Positions 19,461 through 28,369 of a DNA stretch of 64,000 nucleotides are shown here, piece by piece; position 1 is the first letter of the stretch, and every line of letters begins with the position of its first letter. The notes below the pieces were generated by a model. That model saw nothing but the letters and a program-made list of their open reading frames with translations. It did not search any database and was not told where the DNA came from. Source of the DNA: Bacteroidales bacterium (GTDB lineage: Bacteria > Bacteroidota > Bacteroidia > Bacteroidales > UBA1715); NCBI GenBank assembly GCA_016714605.1, contig JADKDL010000013.1:144094-208093 (forward strand). The letters run 5' to 3'. The position numbers and the translations under genes are program-made.

Positions 19461-22020
19461 TTACAGTATGTTTTTTATGTTTCTTTTTAAAGAATTTTTT
19501 CAAAAATGGAAATTTATTTTTAATGAATGATATGAGACTAACCGACTCATTATCGTCTTCATAATAACCATTTCCGTAGCCGTAGTTGTATCTGTAACCA
19601 TATTTATATCGGTAGCTGTATTTGCCATAACCGCCATATTTGTAGCCGTATGCATTATTGTAATCTATATCATTTATAAGTATGGTTATTTTGTCTAAAT
19701 TCTTCTCATATCTTAGATCGTTTACAAATTTCAGAACATTTTTACTAGAGTAGTTTTGTCTTATTACAAAAATATTAGCATCGGTGTAATTCATTATCAA
19801 TAGAGCATCGGCAACAAGAGCTACTGGAGGTGTGTCTATAATTATGTAGTCATATTCATCTTTTAATCTTGTCATGAGTTCACCAAATTTCTTGTTCTCT
19901 ATCAATTCGGCAGGGTTGGGCGGAATTGGTCCAGATACAATAGTATGCAGGTTGTCTATTCCAGTTTTGTTTATAATTTCTTTGTAGCTAGATTTACCAA
20001 TAAGATAGGTACTCATACCTGCATTATTCTGACAATTAAATATTTTATGAATTTTTGGTTTTCTCATATCTAGACCAATGAGAAGAACTTTTTTGTTTGA
20101 TAGAGCAATGATTGAAGCTAAGTTTACGGCACAAAACGATTTACCTTCTCCACTTATGGTAGAACTTATAGAAATTACAGCTTTTTCTTTGCCTTGTAAT
20201 AGGTATTGCAGGTTGGTTCTTAGTGTTCTGAAAGATTCTGATATTGAAGATTTTGGATGATTCTGTACAACTAAATCGGTGTCTTTTGTATTGTGCGAAA
20301 TAGCTCCTAAAATTGGTATGGTTGTGCTTTTTTCAACATCTTTTCTGTCTGTTATTTTATCATTAAAAAAATCTTTTATAATAATCAATAAAGCAGGAAG
20401 GAGTAAGCCTAAAAAGAAGCCAATCATCATATTAATAGAACGTTTCGGAGAAATTTGTTCTGAGTTTTGTATTATGGCGCTGTCAAGTATTTTTACATCG
20501 GGTATGTTTGATGCTTTGGTAATACCAGCCTCTGTTCTTTTTTCAAGTAAGAAATTGTAGATATTATCGTTTAAGTCAAATTTTCTTTGAATGTTTATCA
20601 ATTCTCGTTCAGTTACCGGTAGTTTTTGTATTTCTTGATCAAGAACTGATATGTTTTTATCTGCTTCTTTTATCTCAATTTTAGCACCTTCTATAATATT
20701 GTTTACGTTTTCAATGAGAGCATTTACCGTATTTTTTATTTTTAGATTGATAACTTCCATGGTTGGGTTATCTTTTGTGGCACTATATTCCGTAACATTT
20801 TTTTCTGAATACAAGGCACTTAATTGAGCAACAAGAGAATTTAGCAAATTGTCTTGAATGCCTATTACCGATGGAGTTATTACATCTTTAAAGTCGTTTT
20901 TTGATTTTATGTAATTTTTAAGATATTCATAATATTTCATTCTTATTTCAAGAATAGATTTCTGAGCTTGTTGTTGTTCAAGTTTTTCAAACAGTGAAGT
21001 TCCTTCTTTACTTAAATCTATTATTTTATTGTTAAGCCTGAATCTTTCCAAATTTCGTTCAGCCTTTTGCAATGAATCTATAATGTTATTCAATTGTTCG
21101 TCAATAAATTTAATTGTATTGAGTGCTGAAATATTTTTTTCTTCAATATTTCTTCTTATGTATATTTCTATAAGTTTATTTAGAAAGTCAATTTCTTTTT
21201 GTGCTACATTGCCCGATTTGTTAAGCTTGAGCATTGTTCCTTTTTCAAAGATAGATTCTACTTTTAGACCTTTATTATAGGATCTCGCTATTGCGTAATA
21301 ATCATTAAGAAAGAAGAAGTAACTGATATTTTCATTATTATCAGAGAAGTTTGCATTTTTTTCTATTCTGAATGTTAAAAAATCGTCGGAGTAGGTTTCT
21401 CCAAAAAACATTTCTTTTTTTATGTTTTTGCCGGTTGGGTAAGTTATTTCTAAATTGTATTCTGTCTCTGAAACGAAACTTAGATTTACTCTCTGTTGTA
21501 TTGTTTGATTTTTTGTAGTGTCTAAAACTACTTTAAAGGGACTTGTTGTATAGATTTCACTCTCATTTATTCTACCTTTTGCCCAATATGATACTTGAAA
21601 ATCTAGTTCTTTTACTGTTTCAAAACTCAGAGTGTATGATTGTAAAATACCTATTTGGTTTTCTACATTTTTGCGTTGTGCTTTGGAGTATGCTCCAAAT
21701 TCGCTTATAATGCTTTCAATACCTCCATAACCTTCTCCCTTTTCCAATACCAAGAGCGAGGCACTTGTACTATATTGTTTGCTTGAATATCTGTTGATTA
21801 AGAAGGAAACCGAAAGACCAACAAATATAGAGAGTACAAACCAATACCAATTAGAACTAAATTTATAAATATATTTTTTTATATCTATAGTCTCTTCTTC
21901 TTGTAAATAGTTGTTAGAGATTTTATTTGCTGCTGAACTCATTTGAGAAATATCTAGTAATAAATTGTCGTTAATGTTTTTTTCTATCGTTTTATTATTT
22001 ATTTGCACCAACTCCTGCAA
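19450..22020 (-). CDS. Wzc-type polysaccharide co-polymerase and tyrosine autokinase
   Basis: This inner-membrane protein of up to 856 residues controls chain length and export of capsular or exopolysaccharide. It has a transmembrane segment after KKYIYKFSSNWYWF, a Wzz domain, a long periplasmic coiled-coil region, a second transmembrane segment preceded by SPKRSINMM, and a BY-kinase domain. That domain has Walker A STISGEGKSFCAVN, Walker A' GLDMRKPK and Walker B DYIIIDTPPVALVADALLI. The C-terminus is a striking tail with about 15 tyrosines within 37 residues, the autophosphorylation cluster. The longest frame starts at TTG 22020; ATG 21942 is a plausible alternative. It overlaps the reconstructed end of the Wza-like gene. 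Confidence 0.92.
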   Translation of the reverse strand: MQELVQINNKTIEKNINDNLLLDISQMSSAANKISNNYLQEEETIDIKKYIYKFSSNWYWFVLSIFVGLSVSFLINRYSSKQYSTSASLLVLEKGEGYGGIESIISEFGAYSKAQRKNVENQIGILQSYTLSFETVKELDFQVSYWAKGRINESEIYTTSPFKVVLDTTKNQTIQQRVNLSFVSETEYNLEITYPTGKNIKKEMFFGETYSDDFLTFRIEKNANFSDNNENISYFFFLNDYYAIARSYNKGLKVESIFEKGTMLKLNKSGNVAQKEIDFLNKLIEIYIRRNIEEKNISALNTIKFIDEQLNNIIDSLQKAERNLERFRLNNKIIDLSKEGTSLFEKLEQQQAQKSILEIRMKYYEYLKNYIKSKNDFKDVITPSVIGIQDNLLNSLVAQLSALYSEKNVTEYSATKDNPTMEVINLKIKNTVNALIENVNNIIEGAKIEIKEADKNISVLDQEIQKLPVTERELINIQRKFDLNDNIYNFLLEKRTEAGITKASNIPDVKILDSAIIQNSEQISPKRSINMMIGFFLGLLLPALLIIIKDFFNDKITDRKDVEKSTTIPILGAISHNTKDTDLVVQNHPKSSISESFRTLRTNLQYLLQGKEKAVISISSTISGEGKSFCAVNLASIIALSNKKVLLIGLDMRKPKIHKIFNCQNNAGMSTYLIGKSSYKEIINKTGIDNLHTIVSGPIPPNPAELIENKKFGELMTRLKDEYDYIIIDTPPVALVADALLIMNYTDANIFVIRQNYSSKNVLKFVNDLRYEKNLDKITILINDIDYNNAYGYKYGGYGKYSYRYKYGYRYNYGYGNGYYEDDNESVSLISFIKNKFPFLKKFFKKKHKKHTVNGQ

Positions 22021-22773
22021 ATCCTAGTATGAGGATAGTCGTTGTAAGTGCTGATAGCATTAGAGATATTGTAGGAGTATTAAGTTTGAATGTTTTCAGC
22101 TTAACGGGTTGTACCATTAGAACATCGCCTGGTTTTAAGAAGTAATATTCTGAATTTATAATATTTATATCTGTTAAATCTAATTTAACCGTTTTTATAT
22201 TATCGGGATTGTTTCTTATCAGGATAAGATTTTTTTATCTCCATATTCAGTTGCATCTCCAGCAAGAGCCAGTGCTTCAAATACTGATATTTCATTTTGA
22301 AATACTGTGAATTGTCCTGGATTTCTCACATCGCCAAGCACAGATATTTGAAAGTTTAATAGCTTTATTATGAGAGTGGAATTATTGAAATATTTATTTA
22401 CGCTTTTTTGTATTTTTTCTTCTGCTGCAAAAACATCCATACCTGCAATATGTATAGTGTCTATAACCGGAATTTTTACATAACCTTTATTATCAATTGT
22501 AAAACCTTTCAAAAAGATAGATGCATTTCCTGAAACGGTTGTGTTTGTACCCGATTCTAAGTTGAAAAGTTTGTCAATATCTTGATTGAGACTCAGAATC
22601 TTTATATACAATAAATCTCCCGGCTGCAATAGGTGAGGGGTATTGTTTTTAGTATGTTCCTGTATTTGTTGGGTTTCTGGTCGGTTATAAAGGTGCACCA
22701 AATGTTCTCTTGTTGTACATGATATTAGACTGATAAATATCAGGGAGTAGAGTATTATATTTTTTTTTATCAT
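21995..22773 (-). CDS. Wza-type polysaccharide export lipoprotein, frame broken at 22230-22236
   Basis: This is an outer-membrane polysaccharide export protein. The signal peptide ends in a lipobox (LISC at about residues 16-19), followed by the Poly_export domain (LLQPGDLLYIKILSLN) and a SLBB domain (ISVLGDVRNPGQFTVF, SVFEALALAGDATEYGD). Reading stops after DKK at a run of seven A on the coding strand. With one more A it continues NLILIRNNPDN and YYFLKPGDVLMVQPVK to a C-terminal hydrophobic segment and a stop at 21995. The reconstructed 259-residue length fits Bacteroidota homologues. It is the partner of the Wzc-like gene downstream. Confidence 0.88.
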
Positions 22774-22907
22774 TATTCAATAAGTATAAAATGCAGTTTT
22801 CTTTTATCAATGCTTAATGTTTATTAAAAAAATTGTATGCAATAATTAAGATATTGTAAAATAACTTTAAGCAACAAAATTAATAATAAATATCAATGTT
22901 GCAAATT

Positions 22908-23780
22908 TCATATTTTTTTATTTAAGACTATTGTTGTGCTAATTCCTAAATTATCATGATATTTTAAACCAACATTCAAAGAACTTTTTTTTAAGAGTAG
23001 TTTTACATACGTGCAAATTGGGGTATTTGAATTTTCTAAACCTAAATAAACTTCTGCGTATTTGCCTGTTTGTAAAGTGCTTCCAATACAATATACGGGT
23101 AGGTAGTTTTCATATTTATTAATTTGTGCAGCAAAACTTAATGCTTCTGAATAGTGATAACTAATACCTGTTTTAAAGTTATAAAGTAATTTATTTTTAC
23201 TGAAATTAAATATGCTGTTCAGTGCTGTTCCAAAGTCAATTTTTTCTGTAAATGAAATATGAAGTCCTATATCGGGCGAAAATATGTGTTTTCTAGAATT
23301 TTCTATTGCATGTATCGACGCATATTTCAATCGCAAACCTAGACTTACGTGTTTAAATATTGTCTTATTTACTGAAATTGCGGTGTTTCTGTAATAATAA
23401 TTGTTCGTTCCATATATTTGACCAACAATTCCTAAATGGGTGGTTGCATTTACTAGAATGTCTAATTGAGCCAAAAGAGAATTAAGATTGTAAACAGAAA
23501 AGTAATTCTTGTAACTTAAATTTGCAACTACTTTAGTGTTTGTGTTGGAAAAAGAAAGTGCCGGATTGGAAAGTGTATTAAGCGTATTTTGTGAACTAGA
23601 AACAGTTGTGTTTGATAGTTCTACAGCATAATATTCAGTTTTTTGAAGTGATTGTGTGCTTACTTTTAATACACAAAAGAATGATAGTGCTGTAAGAAAC
23701 AATCTAAACGGATTGAAAAATAAAATTCCACACTTGTTTTTAGGAAGTGTGGAATTTGTATTAATTAGTTTTATACTCAA
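22908..23780 (-). CDS. Predicted outer-membrane beta-barrel protein, unknown function
   Basis: This 290-residue frame is rich in alternating hydrophobic and aromatic residues, with repeated barrel-like strands (SYKNYFSVYNLNSLLAQLDI, NNYYYRNTAISVNK, VSLGLRLKYAS). A hydrophobic signal-like stretch (FLTALSFFCVLKVSTQS) sits about 28 residues in. The coding frame overlaps the end of purE by 20 bases, and its first 20 codons contain the purE terminator hairpin. The true start may therefore lie further in, for example a TTG just before LFLTAL. No family was recognised. It sits between purE and the Wza-like gene and could be a capsule-linked porin or merely a neighbour. Confidence 0.6.
   Translation of the reverse strand: MSIKLINTNSTLPKNKCGILFFNPFRLFLTALSFFCVLKVSTQSLQKTEYYAVELSNTTVSSSQNTLNTLSNPALSFSNTNTKVVANLSYKNYFSVYNLNSLLAQLDILVNATTHLGIVGQIYGTNNYYYRNTAISVNKTIFKHVSLGLRLKYASIHAIENSRKHIFSPDIGLHISFTEKIDFGTALNSIFNFSKNKLLYNFKTGISYHYSEALSFAAQINKYENYLPVYCIGSTLQTGKYAEVYLGLENSNTPICTYVKLLLKKSSLNVGLKYHDNLGISTTIVLNKKI
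23721..23757 (-). terminator. Terminator hairpin downstream of purE, inside the next frame
   Basis: On the minus strand, AATTCCACACTT and AAGTGTGGAATT form a perfect 12-bp stem followed by TTATTTTT. It starts 4 bases after the purE stop and lies within the 5' end of the beta-barrel frame. Confidence 0.75.
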
Positions 23781-24267
23781 AACTTATTTTTTTTAAATCA
23801 TTATTAGCTTCAACAATTTTCTCTTTTAGCGATTGTTTAAATTGTTTCAATTGTTCTTTTACGTTATTGTCTGTCTTTGCAATAAATTGAGCAGCTAGAA
23901 TTCCGGCATTTTGAGCTGCATTTATACCAACAGTAGCTACCGGTATTCCCGGAGGCATTTGTACAATTGCCAAGAGAGCATCCATGCCATCTAGAGACGC
24001 ATTTATAGGCACCCCAATTACCGGCAAGGTTGTCATAGATGCAATTACACCCGGAAGGTGTGCTGCCATTCCTGCTGCTGCTATAATAACCTCAATTCCT
24101 CTGTTTTCTGCATTCTTAGCAAAGGTTTCTACAGCTTCAGGGGTTCTGTGCGCAGAAAGTGCATTTATTTCAAATGGAATTTTAAAATCATTGAGTATCT
24201 TTGCTGCTTTCTCCATTACAGAAAGGTCTGAGGTACTGCCCATGATTATACTTACTTTTGGTGTCAT
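23761..24267 (-). CDS. purE: N5-carboxyaminoimidazole ribonucleotide mutase
   Basis: This 168-residue class I PurE converts N5-CAIR to CAIR in purine synthesis. Signature segments are IIMGSTSDLSVMEKA, ALSAHRTPE (catalytic His region), IAAAGMAAHLPGVIA and MPPGIPVATVGINAAQNAG. Length is typical. No purK is seen in the window. It is divergent from hpt, with 89 bp between the starts, placing two purine genes back to back. A hairpin terminator follows directly. Confidence 0.95.
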   Translation of the reverse strand: MTPKVSIIMGSTSDLSVMEKAAKILNDFKIPFEINALSAHRTPEAVETFAKNAENRGIEVIIAAAGMAAHLPGVIASMTTLPVIGVPINASLDGMDALLAIVQMPPGIPVATVGINAAQNAGILAAQFIAKTDNNVKEQLKQFKQSLKEKIVEANNDLKKISFEYKTN

Positions 24268-24286
24268 ATAATATTATATTAATGTT

Positions 24287-24294
24287 TATCTTTG
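24287..24294 (+). promoter_or_regulatory. Candidate -7 box (TATCTTTG) for hpt
   Basis: TATCTTTG fits TAnnTTTG and lies 63 bases before the hpt ATG in the short divergent region with purE. No good -33 TTG is at the expected spacing, so support is modest. Confidence 0.35.
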
Positions 24295-24356
24295 CAAAAA
24301 TAAAATCAATTAGTTAGTGTTCAAATTTTTTTTAGGAAAAAATAACATAATCACTT

Positions 24357-24899
24357 ATGGTTAATGAAATAACAATTCACGATAAATTATTTGTCAAATA
24401 TATAGATTATAATTCGATTAAGCAAAAAGTAAAAGAAATTGCTGTTGCCATTAGCAATGACTATTCTAATAAGGAGCTTGTTTTTATTTGTATACTAAAT
24501 GGTGCTTATATGTTTGCTTCCGATCTTACAAAAGCGTCAACAATTGAATCAGAAATCCATTTTGTTAAATTATCTTCTTATCTAGGAACTAAAACTTCGG
24601 GAATAGTTTCTGAACTTATTGGACTACAGATAGATATTGAGAATAAAGATGTGGTTGTTATTGAAGATATTATTGATACAGGTGTAACATTACAAAAAAT
24701 AATAGAAATTCTACAAGCGAAAAATCCAGCTTCGGTTGAGGTTGCTTCTCTTTTATTTAAACCAGATACTTACAAAGGGCAGTTTAAAATAAAATATTTT
24801 GGATTTGAAATTCCTGATAAATTTGTAGTAGGATATGGTTTAGATTACAATAATAAGGGAAGAACGCTAAAAGACATCTATCAATTAAAAATTTCTTGA
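24357..24899 (+). CDS. hpt: Hypoxanthine phosphoribosyltransferase
   Basis: This 180-residue type I phosphoribosyltransferase salvages hypoxanthine and guanine using PRPP. The PRPP loop is VVVIEDIIDTGVTLQKI, the flexible loop carries KLSSYLGTKTSG, and the base-binding end is IPDKFVVGYGLDYNNKGR. Length is typical. It opens a plus-strand run with adk (80-bp gap) and obg, a gene order I recall as common in Bacteroidota. Confidence 0.95.
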   Translation: MVNEITIHDKLFVKYIDYNSIKQKVKEIAVAISNDYSNKELVFICILNGAYMFASDLTKASTIESEIHFVKLSSYLGTKTSGIVSELIGLQIDIENKDVVVIEDIIDTGVTLQKIIEILQAKNPASVEVASLLFKPDTYKGQFKIKYFGFEIPDKFVVGYGLDYNNKGRTLKDIYQLKIS

Positions 24900-24979
24900 T
24901 AATTTTGGTTTCTTTAAAAAAAGAGTATTGATATAAATAGTGATAATATATTTTTAAATTTTAAATAGATTAAAGGCTT

Positions 24980-25552
24980 ATGTTAAACATTGTATTATTT
25001 GGTCCTCCAGGAGCAGGAAAAGGCACACAGTCTGAATTGATAATTAAAAAATACGACTTGGTTCATTTCTCTACCGGAGATATTTTAAGAGCTGAAATCA
25101 AAGCTCAGTCGGCACTTGGACTTAAAGCTAAGCAGTTCATGGATAAAGGTGAACTCGTTACCGATGAAATTGTAATTGGTATGATTGAAAATAAAATTGA
25201 ACAAAACAAAAATGCTAAAGGTTTTATTTTTGATGGTTTTCCAAGAACTTCTGCTCACGCTGTTGCGCTTGATAAAATTTTGATTAACAGAAATATTCCT
25301 ATCTCAGGAATGATTGCTCTTGAAGTTCCAAAAGATGAGCTTATTTCAAGACTGTTGCTTAGAGGTAAAGATTCAGGAAGAGCCGATGATCAAGATCAGA
25401 CAATTATTGAAAACAGAATTAAAGTTTACAATAACGAAACAGCTCCGGTAATTGATTATTACGCTAAACAAAATAAATATATTTCTATATTAGGAGTTGG
25501 TTCTATAGAAGAAATATTTTCAAAAATTGCTTCTGCAATTGATGCTAAATAG
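24980..25552 (+). CDS. adk: Adenylate kinase
   Basis: This 190-residue enzyme interconverts AMP plus ATP and two ADP. Walker A is FGPPGAGKGTQSE. The AMP-binding segment is HFSTGDILRAEI, and the core FIFDGFPRTSAHA and the LID arginines in LRGKDSGRADDQDQT are present. It is the short form with a small LID and no zinc-binding cysteines. A 171-bp gap with two weak hairpins (25566-25604, 25630-25655) separates it from obg. Confidence 0.96.
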   Translation: MLNIVLFGPPGAGKGTQSELIIKKYDLVHFSTGDILRAEIKAQSALGLKAKQFMDKGELVTDEIVIGMIENKIEQNKNAKGFIFDGFPRTSAHAVALDKILINRNIPISGMIALEVPKDELISRLLLRGKDSGRADDQDQTIIENRIKVYNNETAPVIDYYAKQNKYISILGVGSIEEIFSKIASAIDAK

Positions 25553-25723
25553 AATTCTAGGAGAAAGTTAGGGTTTGATTATTAGAAAATTAAATCCTAA
25601 CTCAACTGCATAGAAAAATTTCATATTTAAGGGTGTGTAATTAAAAAAATCACACCAAATATTCAGAATAGCTTTCTTTTAATTATAGTACTATTTCTTT
25701 TTTTCAAATTAACACAGCAATAA

Positions 25724-26708
25724 ATGTCTAATTCAAATTTTGTAGATTACGTAAAATTATATGTCAAATCAGGTAGTGGTGGGGCCGGTTGTATGCACTT
25801 GCATAGAGATAAATTGACTGCAAAAGGTGGCCCAGATGGTGGTGACGGAGGTAGAGGCGGACATATAATTATAAGAGGTAATGAGCAAATGTGGACTTTA
25901 TTGCCGCTCAAATATACAAAACATATTTCTGCTGATAATGGAACTTCAGGTAGTAGTGCTAATCAAACCGGTGCCGAAGGAACTGATGTTTATATAGATG
26001 TGCCACTTGGTACCGTTGTTAAAATGGCTGAAAGTGAAGAGATTGTTTTTGAAATTACCCAACATGATGAAGAGAAAATCTTAATGCCCGGAGGTAGGGG
26101 CGGAATGGGAAATGCCTTTTTAAGTCAGCCACATTTCAAACTCCTCGTTTTGCTCAACCGGGAGAGCCCGGTCTAGAAGATTGGATAATACTTGAACTTA
26201 AAGTACTTGCCGATGTTGGCTTGGTAGGCTTTCCAAATGCAGGAAAATCGACCTTACTTTCTGTCGTTTCAGCTGCTAAACCAAAAATTGACAATTATCC
26301 GTTTACAACTCTGGTTCCTAATTTAGGTATTGTTTCTTACAGAGACAATCGATCATTTGTAATGGCCGATATACCCGGAATTATTGAAGGAGCTCATGAC
26401 GGAAAGGGTTTAGGGCTACGTTTTTTGCGACATATTGAGCGAAATTCAATGCTTCTTTTCATGATTCCTTCCGATACAGAAAATATTAAGAAAGAGTTCG
26501 ATATTTTACTAAATGAACTTGCTCTCTACAATCCGGAATTGCTCGATAAAAAAGAATTTTAGCAATTACAAAAACCGACTTGGTTGATGATGAATTGGTT
26601 GAAATGTTAAAAGAAGATTTGCCTGAAATTCCTTATATCTTTATTTCTGCTGTAGCTCAGAAAAACATATTAGAATTGAAAGATTTAATCTGGAAAAACC
26701 TTGTGTAA
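25724..26708 (+). CDS. obg: Obg-family GTPase, frame broken twice (26117-26121 and 26557-26560)
   Basis: Obg is a near-universal GTPase linked to 50S ribosome assembly and stringent response. The glycine-rich Obg fold is seen at the N-terminus ([30 protein letters not shown]). Frame 1 breaks in a run of five T after GNAF. One extra T restores [22 protein letters not shown] and the G domain: G1 [11 protein letters not shown], switch [19 protein letters not shown] second break in a run of four T after DKKEF is likewise mended to [11 protein letters not shown] (G4) and ISAVAQKN (G5). The stop at 26706-26708 overlaps the next ATG. Both breaks are probably sequencing errors because obg is normally essential. 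Confidence 0.93.
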
Positions 26709-27292
26709 TGAATTCAATAGTATCACTACTGTTTGAATGGGATAAAAATGTTTTTCTTTTTGTAAATTCTGCTCACAATCAGTTTCTTGATACAATTATG
26801 TGGTATGTATCTGAAATTTATTTTTGGGTACCTTTTTATATATTTCTCCTATATCTTGTAAAAAAAAGATATTCGTGGAAAAGTTTTATTGTCATTTTTT
26901 TAATACTTGTTGCATTAGTAGGTATAGTTGATAGTACGACTGTGCATTTCTTCAAAAATGTATTTAACCGACTTAGACCCTCTTGGCAACCCGCGTTACA
27001 AGGTCAAATACATTCAGTAAATGATTATATAGGTGGAATGTATGGTTTCATTTCGTCACATGCTGCTAATACGGCTGCGATAGCGCTGTTTTTTATTTTA
27101 CTATTGAGAATCCCATGGCTTATGGGTATTCTTATCTTCTGGGTGCTGCTCATTTCATACAGCAGGGTCTATTTGGGAGTACATTACCCTACCGATGTTA
27201 TTGTAGGTATGCTATATGGGAGTTTAATAGGTAGTATTTTTCTATATACAGCAAAACGTTTTTTGCCTAAAGTATTTGAAACCAAATTGTAG
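26708..27292 (+). CDS. PAP2-family membrane phosphatase
   Basis: This 194-residue multi-spanning phosphatase has the three PAP2 motifs: KNVFNRLRP, SSHAANT and SRVYLGVHYPTDVIVG, with catalytic His residues in the second and third. Such enzymes dephosphorylate lipid phosphates at the membrane, for example undecaprenyl pyrophosphate or lipid A. The substrate is not decided by sequence. Its ATG overlaps the obg stop (TAATG), so it is translationally coupled to obg. Confidence 0.9.
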   Translation: MNSIVSLLFEWDKNVFLFVNSAHNQFLDTIMWYVSEIYFWVPFYIFLLYLVKKRYSWKSFIVIFLILVALVGIVDSTTVHFFKNVFNRLRPSWQPALQGQIHSVNDYIGGMYGFISSHAANTAAIALFFILLLRIPWLMGILIFWVLLISYSRVYLGVHYPTDVIVGMLYGSLIGSIFLYTAKRFLPKVFETKL

Positions 27293-27510
27293 ATTCACAG
27301 ATTGTAATTTCAGTGACAGTTTATTAAATTTACGTCAGTTTGACTCTAGAAAAAATGCAGAAAACTCCGTTTATTTAGGTTTACAGTCCAAATTATTCAA
27401 TTTATGCTGAGAAAGAAAATATTATTGAAATTCATTATATTTGAGAATTAAAAATTATTATTTTCTGTTTGAATGCCGTGCTACAAGCACTACTTTATTC
27501 TATAATATTG

Positions 27511-27533
27511 CGTTTGGGTTGCAAACCCAAACG
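27511..27533. repeat. Perfect palindrome in the gap after the PAP2 gene
   Basis: CGTTTGGGTT-GCA-AACCCAAACG is a perfect 10-bp stem with a 3-base loop, in a 382-bp gap (27293-27674) that holds no credible gene. A 74-codon open frame crosses it but has no start signal or family. It resembles the other tight short-loop palindromes near 1.4 kb and 28.2 kb. Confidence 0.5.
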
Positions 27534-27674
27534 AGCGGCGATTACACAGAAAATTTTTCATATATTCAAGGTTTAGATTATGGTGGTCGCAGTTATTTTA
27601 ATTTTTGTAAATATGCTTTCCAAAATATCAATTATAAACAAGCCAAATATTTATTTAGTCTTTAAAAATTTAAT

Positions 27675-28135
27675 TTGAAAAAGAAAATATTTTTATTCTT
27701 TATATTACAGTTTAGCTTTATATCTGTATTTTGTCTTTCTGGTAGACTTATTACTCCGTATTTTAAAAAAATAATTCAATATGATTATGTTGTTAAAGGA
27801 AAAATTATTTCTATAAAGAAAAATGAAAGATTTGGGATTACAGCTCCCTTACTTCAGATTGAGATTATAGATAATTTTGGACAAGAAATTGGAGATACTC
27901 TATGGATAATACCAATAAACACATATGAATTAAATTCAGAAGTTAATTTTTGATAGTGTTAAAGGATTTCACTATTTTCTTTAAAAGAGATGACGCAAGT
28001 TATTTTTATGAACCTAGTGATTCATATTTCTTATTACAAGTGTTTAATAATGAGGTTAGGGCAATGTTCTCATCTTTTGATGTTTTTCTTAGTAAATTAT
28101 TTAATTTACATGGTGTAAGAAAAAATGAATATTAA
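27675..28135 (+). CDS. Small exported protein, unknown, frame broken at 27947-27951
   Basis: This gene encodes an exported protein of about 154 residues that I do not recognise. It starts at TTG 27675 with a strong signal peptide (KKKIFLFFILQFSFISVFCLSG), possibly a lipobox ending at the Cys. The first frame stops after EVNF at a run of five T. One extra T joins LIVLKDFTIFFKRDD and a tail with aromatic clusters (ASYFYEPSDSYFLLQVF). No ATG start is available, which weakens the call. No neighbour suggests a role. Confidence 0.5.
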
Positions 28136-28194
28136 TAGGTTTGAAAAGAAACTTGTAAAGAAGCTCCGCTAATTTAAGGGTGTGCTCTATTAGG

Positions 28195-28237
28195 CGAAGC
28201 GTCCTCGCTTCGTCTATGCATTCAAGGCCTCTGGCCT
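28195..28237. repeat. Pair of short-loop palindromes upstream of the PD-(D/E)XK gene
   Basis: CGAAGCG-TCCT-CGCTTCG (28195-28212) and AGGCC-TCT-GGCCT (28225-28237) are perfect palindromes spaced 12 bases apart. Together they match the style of the hairpins at 1409-1586. They lie about 80 bases before the promoter of the nuclease-like gene. Confidence 0.5.
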
Positions 28238-28317
28238 GTTTTATTAAAATGTTTTCCATTTTCAAACCAGCATTTTCCCGTGAGAAAAGCTTCACTTATT
28301 TGAATTAGAAAGCTGTA

Positions 28318-28348
28318 TTGCACTCCAAAGAAAAAATAACTATATTTG
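28318..28348 (+). promoter_or_regulatory. Bacteroidota promoter of the PD-(D/E)XK gene
   Basis: A TTG at 28318-28320 is followed after exactly 20 bases by TATATTTG (28341-28348), fitting the -33/-7 pattern of the primary Bacteroidota sigma factor. The gene ATG at 28370 is about 15 bases downstream of the predicted start. Confidence 0.65.
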
Positions 28349-28369
28349 CTGTACATTAAAAACGTACAA

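Noticed and set aside
27441..27665. 74-codon frame in the gap after the PAP2 gene
   Set aside because: It crosses a perfect 10-bp palindrome, has no start signal and matches no protein family I know.
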